Below are positions 1 through 6,274 of a stretch of 8,851 bases of DNA, piece by piece. The notes below the pieces were generated by a model. It had not been told where the DNA came from. It searched no databases and saw only the letters and a list, made by a program, of their open reading frames with translations. This stretch comes from Trueperaceae bacterium (GTDB lineage Bacteria > Deinococcota > Deinococci > Deinococcales > Trueperaceae). The DNA is taken from positions 1 to 8,851 of the forward strand of contig JAGXHO010000245.1 of NCBI GenBank assembly GCA_024636105.1, given 5' to 3'. Numbering within the stretch: the stretch's first letter is position 1; each line of letters opens with the position of its first letter. The position numbers and the translations under genes are program-made.

Positions 1-3000
1 GACCGGGGTCGACCTCGGCCCCCGGCGCAGCGGAGGTGGCGGCCGCCTCGGCCGCCGCCACGGCGACCTCCTCGGGCGGCGTCAGCGGCAGCGCGAACGC
101 GAAGGTGGAACCGGCGCCGACCGCGCTCTCGAGCCACATGCGACCACCGTGATGCTCGACGATCTGCTTGCAGATCGGCAAGCCCAGGCCGGTTCCCTGC
201 GGCTTGTCGGTGAGCGTGTCGCCGACCTGCCGGAACTGCTCGAACACGGTGGCGTGGTCTTCCGGGGCGATCCCCACGCCCGTGTCGCGCACCCGCACGA
301 CCACGGCTTGCCCCAACTCGGGGTCGACCTCGTGGGCCAGCGTCATGCGCACCTCGCTGGTCGGGGTGAACTTCACGGCGTTCGAGATCAGGTTGATGGC
401 CACCTGCGTCAACCGGTCGCGGTCGCCCACCACGCTTGGCACGTCGTCGCGTGCGTCGACGATCAGGTGCACCGTGGGCTTTTGGTCGAACAAGCCCTGC
501 GTCGCCTGCGCGGCGCGCCCCAAGACCTCGGCGAGGGTCAGCGGCGCCATGCGCCAATCGACGCGACCGGCCTCGATCTTGGCCAGGTCGAGCACGTCGT
601 TGATCAGGTGCGTCAGTCGCTGCGACTCGGAGTAGATGATGCCCGCGTTCGTCCGCACCTGCCCCACGGCGCGTTGCACCTTGCGATCGGGGTGCCCCTC
701 GAGCGCAGGGCCGAGGATGTCCTCGAAGCGTCGCTCGATGAGCCGCGCGAACCCGAGGATCGACGTGAGCGGCGTCCGCAGCTCGTGCGAGACGTTCGCC
801 AAGAAGGCGCTTTTCGACGCGTTGGCGGCCTCGGCCACCTCCTTGGCCGCGTGCAGCCCTTCCTCGTAGTGCTTGCGCTCCGACACGTCGCGCACCAGAC
901 CCCGGAAGCCGACCACCGCGCCGTCGTCGTCGTGCACCGGACCCACCGACATCTCGCCATCGAAGCCGCCACCATCGGCGCGCCGGATCCGGAACTCGAA
1001 GCGCTGCACGGGGGTGCCCGTGGACCCGACGGCACCGAAGGTGCGGATGAGCGGCCGCACGTCGCGCGGCTCCACGAAGTCGCGGTACGGGCGCCCGAGC
1101 ACGCGCGAGGTCGACGCCTCCCCCACGCCGGCGACGAACGCCGGGTTGACCATCTTCAGCACCCCTTCGGCGTCGATCTCGAAATAGGCGTCCTGGATGG
1201 TGTCGAGGATCGTGCGGTAGCGCTCCTCGCTGCGACGCAGCTCCGCCTCGGCGCTACGTCGCTCGACCAGTTCGCGCTGCACGTCCTCGTACAGCTGCGC
1301 CGAGTCGATGGCGACCGCAGCGCTCGTCGCGAAGCGGCGCAGCGCCGGCAGCTTGTCCGCCAGCGGCTTGCGGCTGTACGGGTTGTCGACCGCGAGGACG
1401 CCGACCGTCCGGCCGCGGGAGACGAGCGGCAGCACCGCCGGAGCGCGCGAGCGCAGCAACCGTGAGGTGGCCGCCTCGCCGCGGGCGCGCCAGCGCTCGG
1501 GGACCGGCAAGTCCTGGTCGAGCACGTGCTCGTCGCCGGTGCGGAACGCCTGCTCCAGGAGCGGCACGCTGCCGTCGAGCCGGACCTCGTGGACCGGGGT
1601 GCTCCCCAGGTCGGCGTCGAACCCGATCCAGCTCGACGTGCGCAGCGCGGCACCGTCCTCGGTCGGGAGCCAGACCACCGCCCGCTCGAACCCCACGACC
1701 TCCTGGATCGCGTTCAGCAGCAGGTCCATGCGCTCCTGCAGCGACGTCGGCTCTTGCATCGCGGTGCCGATGCGCGCGAGTTGGTCGCTCTCGCGTCGGC
1801 GCGCCTCGATCTCTTCGATCAACCGCACGTTCTCGAGCGCGATCGTCGCGAGCCGCGCGAAGCTGACGAGCAGGCTCTCCTCGGCGCCCGAGAAGGGGCG
1901 CCGGTCCTCGCGCGGGCGCACGAGCGACAGCACCCCGAGCACCTCGTCGCGCCCCGAGAGCGGGACCGCGATCGCCGCCCGCGCCCAATCGAGGTCGATG
2001 CCACGCAGCTTGCCGGCCCAACGCGCGTAGTCGGGCACGGTGAACGGCCGGCGGTCCTGCCAAGCGCGACCCGAGAGCCCTTCGCCGGGACGGAACAGCA
2101 AGTCGGGGAGCGCCTCGAAGCGCCCCACGGCGCGATGGCGCTCGAGCACCGCGCCGCCCGCGGCCACGAGGTGGACGAAGCCGTGCGGCGTATCGAGGGC
2201 TTCGGCCGCGCGGCGCAGCACCGCCTCGAGCAGTTCGCCTACTGGTCGGCGCGCCGCGAGTCCGTTGGTGACCTCCTGCAGCGCCGTCACGTAGGCCTCT
2301 TGCTCGGCCCGCCGGCGTTCGCTCTCGCGCAGCGTGCGCTCGGCCAGCACCTGCCGGCCGATGTCCTGCAAGCGCACCAGATGCCCGGTGTGGCGCCCAC
2401 GGTTGTCGCGCAGCGGCGTGAGCTGAGCGCGCAGGTGGCGCTCCGCCGCCGTGCGCGTCCAGGTGAGGTCGTGCTCGACGAAGTCGTCGCTGCCTAGCGC
2501 GCGCACCAGACCGAGCTGATCGTGGAACAGCTCCGTGGCGGTCCGGCCGATGGCGTCGTCCGAGTGCTCGAGCTCGAGCATCTTCGCCGCCGCAGGGTTC
2601 ACCTGCAGCACGCGCTGGCGGGGATCGGGCACGAGCACCGGGTCGCCCAGGTGGCGCATGACGGTCTCGCGCGCGACCGGCACGATGTCGAGCAGACGAT
2701 GCGACAACAGGCTCTGCGCGAACGCCCACGCGCTGACGGCGAACGTCAGCGGCGTCGGATCGATCGGCAGGTCGAGGTCGCTGAACAGGAACACCAGGTT
2801 CGCGACCCAGGGCACCGCGACCGCGAGGAGCACCCACGTGACCTGCGCCCGATAGCCCCGCGGCGTGCCCACGTAGCCGCGTAGCAGGTAGAACGAGCCG
2901 ATCGCCAACCACAGGTAGCTCGAGGCGGTGTGCACCCAGAACCAAGGCCCACGGACGACGACCTGCACCCCTTCGACCGCCGTCACCGACCGCCAGAGCA

Positions 3001-3370
3001 CGTCCTGCAGCGGGTAGGTCCACGCAAGGCCGATGGTGATCGTCGGCACCACCAACAGCAGCGTCACGACGAAGCGGTTGAGCCACGCGGTCTGGCGGGT
3101 GTAGTCGTTCGCGAAGACGAGGAAGCCGACCGGGAGCGCGGCGATGCCCAAGTACTTGAGCTGCAGCCAGGTGAGCTTGAGGGCCGGGTCCAGGAAGGCG
3201 GCCTCCATCCCCTCGCCCAAGGCCCACACGGCGCCGGCGAGGGTGAAGAAGGTGAAGCTGCGCGCGCCTCGGGTGTTCCGGCGTTTGCCCCAGGCGACCA
3301 GGGCGAGCGCGACCAAGCTTGCGGCGATGATCCAGAGCGCGAGGACGTAGGGGTTCGGGGGCCAGGTCAT
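1..3370 (-). CDS. Multi-sensor histidine kinase (7TM-PAS-GAF-GAF-PAS-HisKA-HATPase), C-terminus cut by window edge
   Basis: This is a membrane sensor kinase that should autophosphorylate on a histidine and pass the phosphate to a response regulator not seen here. 1123 codons are in the window and none is a stop. By residue: seven hydrophobic segments (about 1-225, HisKA_7TM type), PAS (about 228-340), GAF (about 360-520), GAF (about 528-690), PAS (about 705-835), HisKA (about 850-935) with H-box SHELRTP and phosphoacceptor H862, then HATPase_c with N-box NLISNAVKF (N993, N997), G1 DTGVG (D1029) and G2 GTGLGL (1059-1064). All catalytic motifs are intact. After residue 1096 an Ala-rich tail continues off the edge, so a further domain such as a receiver is possible. 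The start follows a GGAG site and matches the MTWPPNP start of the upstream paralogue, whose stop lies 86 bp upstream. Ligands are unknown. Assignment as a kinase is secure. Confidence 0.93.
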   Translation of the reverse strand, partial: MTWPPNPYVLALWIIAASLVALALVAWGKRRNTRGARSFTFFTLAGAVWALGEGMEAAFLDPALKLTWLQLKYLGIAALPVGFLVFANDYTRQTAWLNRFVVTLLLVVPTITIGLAWTYPLQDVLWRSVTAVEGVQVVVRGPWFWVHTASSYLWLAIGSFYLLRGYVGTPRGYRAQVTWVLLAVAVPWVANLVFLFSDLDLPIDPTPLTFAVSAWAFAQSLLSHRLLDIVPVARETVMRHLGDPVLVPDPRQRVLQVNPAAAKMLELEHSDDAIGRTATELFHDQLGLVRALGSDDFVEHDLTWTRTAAERHLRAQLTPLRDNRGRHTGHLVRLQDIGRQVLAERTLRESERRRAEQEAYVTALQEVTNGLAARRPVGELLEAVLRRAAEALDTPHGFVHLVAAGGAVLERHRAVGRFEALPDLLFRPGEGLSGRAWQDRRPFTVPDYARWAGKLRGIDLDWARAAIAVPLSGRDEVLGVLSLVRPREDRRPFSGAEESLLVSFARLATIALENVRLIEEIEARRRESDQLARIGTAMQEPTSLQERMDLLLNAIQEVVGFERAVVWLPTEDGAALRTSSWIGFDADLGSTPVHEVRLDGSVPLLEQAFRTGDEHVLDQDLPVPERWRARGEAATSRLLRSRAPAVLPLVSRGRTVGVLAVDNPYSRKPLADKLPALRRFATSAAVAIDSAQLYEDVQRELVERRSAEAELRRSEERYRTILDTIQDAYFEIDAEGVLKMVNPAFVAGVGEASTSRVLGRPYRDFVEPRDVRPLIRTFGAVGSTGTPVQRFEFRIRRADGGGFDGEMSVGPVHDDDGAVVGFRGLVRDVSERKHYEEGLHAAKEVAEAANASKSAFLANVSHELRTPLTSILGFARLIERRFEDILGPALEGHPDRKVQRAVGQVRTNAGIIYSESQRLTHLINDVLDLAKIEAGRVDWRMAPLTLAEVLGRAAQATQGLFDQKPTVHLIVDARDDVPSVVGDRDRLTQVAINLISNAVKFTPTSEVRMTLAHEVDPELGQAVVVRVRDTGVGIAPEDHATVFEQFRQVGDTLTDKPQGTGLGLPICKQIVEHHGGRMWLESAVGAGSTFAFALPLTPPEEVAVAAAEAAATSAAPGAEVDPG

Positions 3371-3376
3371 GGGGCG

Positions 3377-3380
3377 CTCC
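3377..3380 (-). promoter_or_regulatory. Ribosome binding site of the large kinase
   Basis: GGAG lies six bases before the ATG at 3370. The context GGAGCGCCCC-ATG is almost identical to that in front of the upstream paralogue. This shared region fixes the start of both proteins at MTWPPNP. Confidence 0.7.
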
Positions 3381-3450
3381 GTTGGGACGCGAAGGCGGGT
3401 TCCGGCGCCGAGCGAGGTGGTCGCGTCGGTGTTGGGCTCTAGGTCGCGCT

Positions 3451-3479
3451 ACCTTATCAGCCGCCCTGCGAGGGCAGTG
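3451..3479 (-). promoter_or_regulatory. Putative internal promoter of the large kinase
   Basis: On the minus strand CACTGC (3474-3479), a 17-bp spacer and TAAGGT (3451-3456) form a TANNNT-type promoter about 80 bp before the ATG. The -10 directly abuts the TGA stop of the upstream kinase gene, so most of the promoter lies inside that gene's last codons. The -35 is poor against TTGACA. The support is comparative: the paralogue has CACCGC-N17-TAAGGT at nearly the same distance, and both share CGGCTG directly before one variable base and the -10. Confidence 0.45.
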
Positions 3480-5637
3480 CGGAAGGCGCCGCGAGCGGCA
3501 CTACGATCGCCACCGTCGCGCCGCCGCGCGGCGATCCGTTCGACCACAACCGCCCACCATGCCGCTCGACGGTCCGCTTGCACGCGTGGAGCACGGCCGA
3601 CCCGCCCGCCGCCGGTGGTTCGAACGCCTTCGCGAGCGCCGCGGCGTCGCCCCCTTCGCCGGTATCGCGCACGCGCAGAACGAGCGCGTCGCCGATCTCC
3701 AGGTCGTGGTCGCGGCCGAGGCTCAGCGCGACGCTGCCCGCGTGGGTGGTCGCCAGCGCCCGAGCGATCAGATGGCCGATGACCCGGAGGAGGCGCTCGC
3801 CATCGCCGATCACCGGTGGGAGCCCGGACGGGACGTCCAACACCAGGTCCACCTCGGGGCGGCGGTCTGCAGCGGCGTCGGCCCGAAGCGCGGCACGCCG
3901 CACGACGTCGGCGAGATCGACCTCCTCGGAGCGCCACGGGGTCGCGTTGGCCCGCTGCGGCGCAGCTGGGCGCTGCGGCGCAGCGGGGCGGCGCGCTGCA
4001 GCAGGCCGCTGCGCCGCAACGGCGCGCTCCAGGCTGGCCACCAGCACCGCGCACTCGGCGACCTCGCGCCGCAGCCCTTCGACTTCGTCGGAGGAGCGCC
4101 CACGCGCGACCGCCAGGGCGCCCAGACGGGCGAGCCCGACCACCACCGCCTGCTCGGCACCCGAGAAGGGGCGCCGGTCGGCGCGCGGGCGCACGAGCAC
4201 GAGCGCTCCGTGGGCGTCGTGCCGGTCGAGCAACGGCACGGCGAGCGCCGCGCGCGCCCACGACGATGGCGGACCGCTCGCTCGTTCCGACCAGTACGGG
4301 TAGTCCGCCACGGCGACCGTCCGTCCGTCGCGCCAAGCGCGGCCCGCGAGGTCGTCGCCGACCGGCTGCGATTCGTCGGACGCGACGACGAGGTGACCGA
4401 GGGCGCGCCATCGCTCGAGGGCGCGGCCGTCCGGGGCGAGCCGGAAGAGCGCCGCGTGGGGCGTGCCGACCACCTCGGCGGTGCGGCGGAGGACGTCCTC
4501 GAGCGACTCGTCGACGCTGCGATCGGCTACCAGGCCGGACGCCACCTCCAACAGCACCGACGTGTAGCGTCGCTGCTCGGTGAGTTCCCGCTCGCTCGCC
4601 CGCCGCTCCCGTTCGGCGAGCATCTCGCGGGCGACGTCCTGCAGATGCAGCAACTGACCGCTGCGGCGGCCGCGGCGATCGGGCAACGGGGTGGTCCGCG
4701 CGCGGAAGTGGCGCTCGACCGGATCGCGCGACCACTCGATCTCGAGCTCGACCGAGGCACCGACCTCGACGGCATGCCGCAGGGACGGCTGCTCGCGGAG
4801 GACGTCGTCGGCGTCGCGGCCGACCAGGTCGTCGGGATAGCCGACGTCGAATACCTCGGCGGCCGCGGCGTTCGCCTGCAGCACGCGGCGCCACGGATCG
4901 AGGACGATGACCGGATCGGGCAACCGCCGCAGCACCATGTCGCGCGCCAGCGGCACCACGTCCCACACGCGGTGCATGAGCAGGCCGCGCGCGCAGAGGA
5001 CGATGGCGATGGCGACGGCGAACGGCGTCGGGTCGAGCGGGAGGCCGGCGCCGAAGGTCGCCGCCACAAGGTGGACGACCCAGACCATGGCCACGCCCCC
5101 GAGCGCCCGCGTCGTGGGCGCTCGCGACGATCGCGATGCAGCCACGCGCGCCAGGACGGCGGTGCCGGCCGCGGCCGTCGCGTACGCGAAGGCGGCGTGC
5201 ACCCACCACCAAGGTCCTGGGCCGAGCACGAGGCGCTCACCGACCGTCTCGACCGACCGCCAGAGGAGTTCGTGCAGCGGGAACGTCCACGCGAGGCCGA
5301 CCGTGACGGCTGGGATCACGAGCAGCAGCGCGACGACGTGGCGATCGAACCGTGCGAACCGACGGGTGTCGTCGTTGGCGAAGACCAGGACCGCCACGGG
5401 GAGCGTCGCGACCCCCAGGACTCGAAGCTGCAGCCACGTGAGGCGCGCGAACGGATCGGTGGCGATGGCCTGTCCGCCCTCCGCCAGCGTCCAGAGCGCG
5501 GCCGCGAGCACGAGGAAGGTGAAGCTGCGCGCCCCGCGCGTTCGGTCGCGCTGCAGCCACGACGCCGTGGCGAGCGCGAGCAGGGCGACCACGATCGAAC
5601 CCAACACCAAGGCAGAGGGGTTCGGGGGCCAAGTCAT
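3457..5637 (-). CDS. Degenerate sensor histidine kinase (7TM-PAS-GAF plus relic ATPase domain), probable pseudokinase
   Basis: The 726-residue membrane protein is paralogous to the sensor half of the downstream kinase. By residue: seven hydrophobic segments (about 8-222), PAS (about 230-345), short coiled coil, GAF (about 360-515), helix (515-543), Pro/Ala/Gln repeat linker (544-563) and an HATPase_c-like domain (about 570-716). There is no HisKA domain, H-box or phosphoacceptor histidine between GAF and ATPase. Against the neighbour's RLTQVAINLISNAVKFT this protein has RLLRVIGHLIARALATT, so the N-box asparagines are H622 and R626. G1 DTGEG (D658) is kept, but GTGLGL has become GGSAVL (678-683) and the stretch between them is about ten residues shorter. 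The gene is open throughout and keeps its Shine-Dalgarno site, so it looks functional as a protein rather than a pseudogene. I infer a non-catalytic sensor that may pair with the neighbouring kinase; a role independent of phosphotransfer is equally possible. Confidence 0.9.
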   Translation of the reverse strand: MTWPPNPSALVLGSIVVALLALATASWLQRDRTRGARSFTFLVLAAALWTLAEGGQAIATDPFARLTWLQLRVLGVATLPVAVLVFANDDTRRFARFDRHVVALLLVIPAVTVGLAWTFPLHELLWRSVETVGERLVLGPGPWWWVHAAFAYATAAAGTAVLARVAASRSSRAPTTRALGGVAMVWVVHLVAATFGAGLPLDPTPFAVAIAIVLCARGLLMHRVWDVVPLARDMVLRRLPDPVIVLDPWRRVLQANAAAAEVFDVGYPDDLVGRDADDVLREQPSLRHAVEVGASVELEIEWSRDPVERHFRARTTPLPDRRGRRSGQLLHLQDVAREMLAERERRASERELTEQRRYTSVLLEVASGLVADRSVDESLEDVLRRTAEVVGTPHAALFRLAPDGRALERWRALGHLVVASDESQPVGDDLAGRAWRDGRTVAVADYPYWSERASGPPSSWARAALAVPLLDRHDAHGALVLVRPRADRRPFSGAEQAVVVGLARLGALAVARGRSSDEVEGLRREVAECAVLVASLERAVAAQRPAAARRPAAPQRPAAPQRANATPWRSEEVDLADVVRRAALRADAAADRRPEVDLVLDVPSGLPPVIGDGERLLRVIGHLIARALATTHAGSVALSLGRDHDLEIGDALVLRVRDTGEGGDAAALAKAFEPPAAGGSAVLHACKRTVERHGGRLWSNGSPRGGATVAIVVPLAAPSALPSQGG
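3949..4008 (-). repeat. Short tandem repeat encoding a PAAPQR-type linker
   Basis: An 18-bp unit is repeated, with GCTGCGGCGCAGC occurring identically at 3954-3966 and 3972-3984, followed by diverged copies. Each exact core is itself a perfect palindrome around its central base. In protein it gives residues 544-563 of the degenerate kinase, including two exact PAAPQR hexamers. It sits where a normal kinase would carry its HisKA dimerisation helices. Confidence 0.75.
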
Positions 5638-5644
5638 GGGGGCG

Positions 5645-5648
5645 CTCC
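5645..5648 (-). promoter_or_regulatory. Ribosome binding site of the degenerate kinase
   Basis: GGAG lies seven bases before the ATG at 5637, in the context CCGGAGCGCCCCC-ATG. It nearly matches the site before the downstream kinase and supports the chosen start. Confidence 0.7.
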
Positions 5649-5712
5649 GGTCGACGTGGGGCCCGCTCGCGCGCCGACGGACCTGCGAAGGCGACGGGAT
5701 CGCGGTGGCGAC

Positions 5713-5741
5713 ACCTTACCAGCCGTCGCCGGCAGGCGGTG
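5713..5741 (-). promoter_or_regulatory. Putative promoter of the degenerate kinase
   Basis: CACCGC (5736-5741), 17 bp, then TAAGGT (5713-5718) on the minus strand, about 75 bp before the ATG. The element CGGCTGGTAAGGT differs by one base from CGGCTGATAAGGT before the second kinase. It lies downstream of the cold-shock gene terminator, which fits an independent transcription start. The -35 match is weak and the call rests on conservation between the paralogues. Confidence 0.45.
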
Positions 5742-5758
5742 GCGGGCGCCCCACCCCC

Positions 5759-5798
5759 CAACGAAGACGCGCCCGGGACCGTGGCGGTCCCGGGCGCG
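5759..5798 (-). terminator. Intrinsic terminator of the cold-shock gene
   Basis: A perfect 14-bp GC-rich inverted repeat (5768-5781 with 5785-5798) encloses a three-base loop. In the minus direction it begins about 20 nt after the cold-shock stop codon and is followed by the moderately T-rich run TCTTCGTTG. The stem is strong although the T-tract is interrupted. It should separate the cold-shock transcript from the kinase genes. Confidence 0.85.
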
Positions 5799-5817
5799 CG
5801 AGCTCAGCGGGTGAAGG

Positions 5818-6066
5818 TCAGTAGCGCGGGCCGCGCGACGAGCCCGCGGCCGGGCCGGCGCTGCGAAGCACCGTGACGTTCTTCGCCTGCGGGCCTTTGG
5901 CGCCCTGCTCGACGTCGAACTCGACCTCGTCGCCCTCGTTCAGGCTCTTGAAGCCGTCGCCCTGGATGGCGGAGAAGTGGCAGAAGACGTCCTTACCGCC
6001 GCCCTCGACCTCGATGAAACCGAACCCTTTTTCGTTGTTGAACCACTTGACGGTACCTGTAGCCAT
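5818..6066 (-). CDS. csp: CspA-family cold-shock protein
   Basis: This is a small cytoplasmic single-stranded RNA/DNA-binding protein with a cold-shock OB fold, of the family that melts mRNA structure at low temperature or in stress. From the start [10 protein letters not shown] it is 82 residues. RNP1 is KGFGFI (13-18) and RNP2 is VFCHF (27-31), where VFVHF is more usual. The domain closes with GPQAKNV (58-64). A 14-residue Gly/Ser/Arg tail (69-82) makes it longer than the usual 65-70. The frame stays open upstream to a GTG at 6087, with in-frame ATGs at 6081 and 6078. I chose 6066 because family members start MA-GTVKWFN, but no good Shine-Dalgarno site precedes it, and GGTGGA could serve the ATG at 6078. 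The gene has its own promoter and terminator. Family assignment is secure; which paralogue it is cannot be told. Confidence 0.95.
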   Translation of the reverse strand: MATGTVKWFNNEKGFGFIEVEGGGKDVFCHFSAIQGDGFKSLNEGDEVEFDVEQGAKGPQAKNVTVLRSAGPAAGSSRGPRY

Positions 6067-6179
6067 GCTGCCAACCATCATTTCCACCGCCGCCGAGCGA
6101 CCGGGAGGTCGAGCGTCGTGCGGTACATGCGTTACCGGACCGCCGCCCGGCGCCCCCCGCCCGAATTCGGTGCGAGGTC
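6067..6179 (-). promoter_or_regulatory. Long 5' untranslated leader of the cold-shock gene
   Basis: The predicted transcription start near 6179 leaves a leader of about 113 nt. Long structured leaders are known for cspA-type genes. Two small hairpins can be seen: CGACC/GGTCG around four bases (6098-6111) and CGGTA/TACCG around seven (6121-6137). I see no recognisable cold-box motif. A thermosensing role is only a possibility. Confidence 0.35.
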
Positions 6180-6185
6180 GAAGGT

Positions 6186-6214
6186 AGCCTAGCGACTTGC
6201 GGCCGCCAGCGCAA
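6186..6214 (-). promoter_or_regulatory. Sigma70-type promoter of the cold-shock gene
   Basis: On the minus strand TTGCGC (6209-6214), a 17-bp spacer and TAGGCT (6186-6191) make a good housekeeping promoter for a GC-rich host. It is the best match to consensus in the window. A CTTGCG/CGCAAG dyad (6196-6201 and 6210-6215) overlaps the -35 and spacer. Confidence 0.65.
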
Positions 6215-6220
6215 GGTCCG

Positions 6221-6249
6221 TTGCGGCGGAGGCCGTGCGGAACTAGGCT
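6221..6249 (+). promoter_or_regulatory. Possible plus-strand promoter, antisense to the permease 3' end
   Basis: TTGCGG (6221-6226), 17 bp, TAGGCT (6244-6249) on the plus strand is as good as the cold-shock promoter and is its mirror image. A transcript would start near 6256 and run antisense through the end of the permease gene. I recognise no plus-strand gene there, so the product, if any, would be an antisense RNA. Confidence 0.35.
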
Positions 6250-6274
6250 CGAGCCCCGACGGCGACGCGCATTC

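Larger units (their letters stand above)
6186..6249. repeat. 32-bp-arm imperfect inverted repeat with a promoter in each arm
   Basis: The arms 6186-6217 and 6218-6249 are reverse complements at 21 of 32 positions by hand alignment. AGCCTAG/CTAGGCT is exact at the outer ends and CGCAA/TTGCG is exact near the centre. Each arm contains a TTGCGS-N17-TAGGCT promoter pointing outward. The spacing is too wide and there is no T-tract, so it does not look like a terminator for the permease gene. Confidence 0.6.

Noticed and set aside
1254..3227. 657-codon minus-strand open frame and the long plus-strand frame 149-1465
   Set aside because: Both are shadows of the large kinase, whose true frame is open from 3370 to position 2 with PAS, GAF, H-box and N/G-box motifs in order.
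3382..5814. 810-codon open frame on the plus strand
   Set aside because: It lies antisense to the two kinase genes. Its product is Arg/His/Asp-rich with no recognisable domain, as expected of an antisense frame in very GC-rich coding DNA, while the opposite strand encodes clear 7TM, PAS and GAF domains.
6067..6087. GTG start at 6087 adding seven residues to the cold-shock protein
   Set aside because: Family members start at MA-GTVKWFN and the extra residues resemble nothing. The ATGs at 6078/6081 remain possible because of GGTGGA, so the start is flagged as uncertain.
6196..6215. CTTGCG-N8-CGCAAG dyad overlapping the cold-shock promoter as an operator
   Set aside because: Six-base arms in GC-rich DNA arise easily by chance, and one arm is already explained by the larger inverted repeat centred at 6217/6218.
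6246..6255. GGCTCGAGCC palindrome as a terminator for the permease gene
   Set aside because: It has no loop and no T-tract in the minus direction, so it cannot be supported as an intrinsic terminator.
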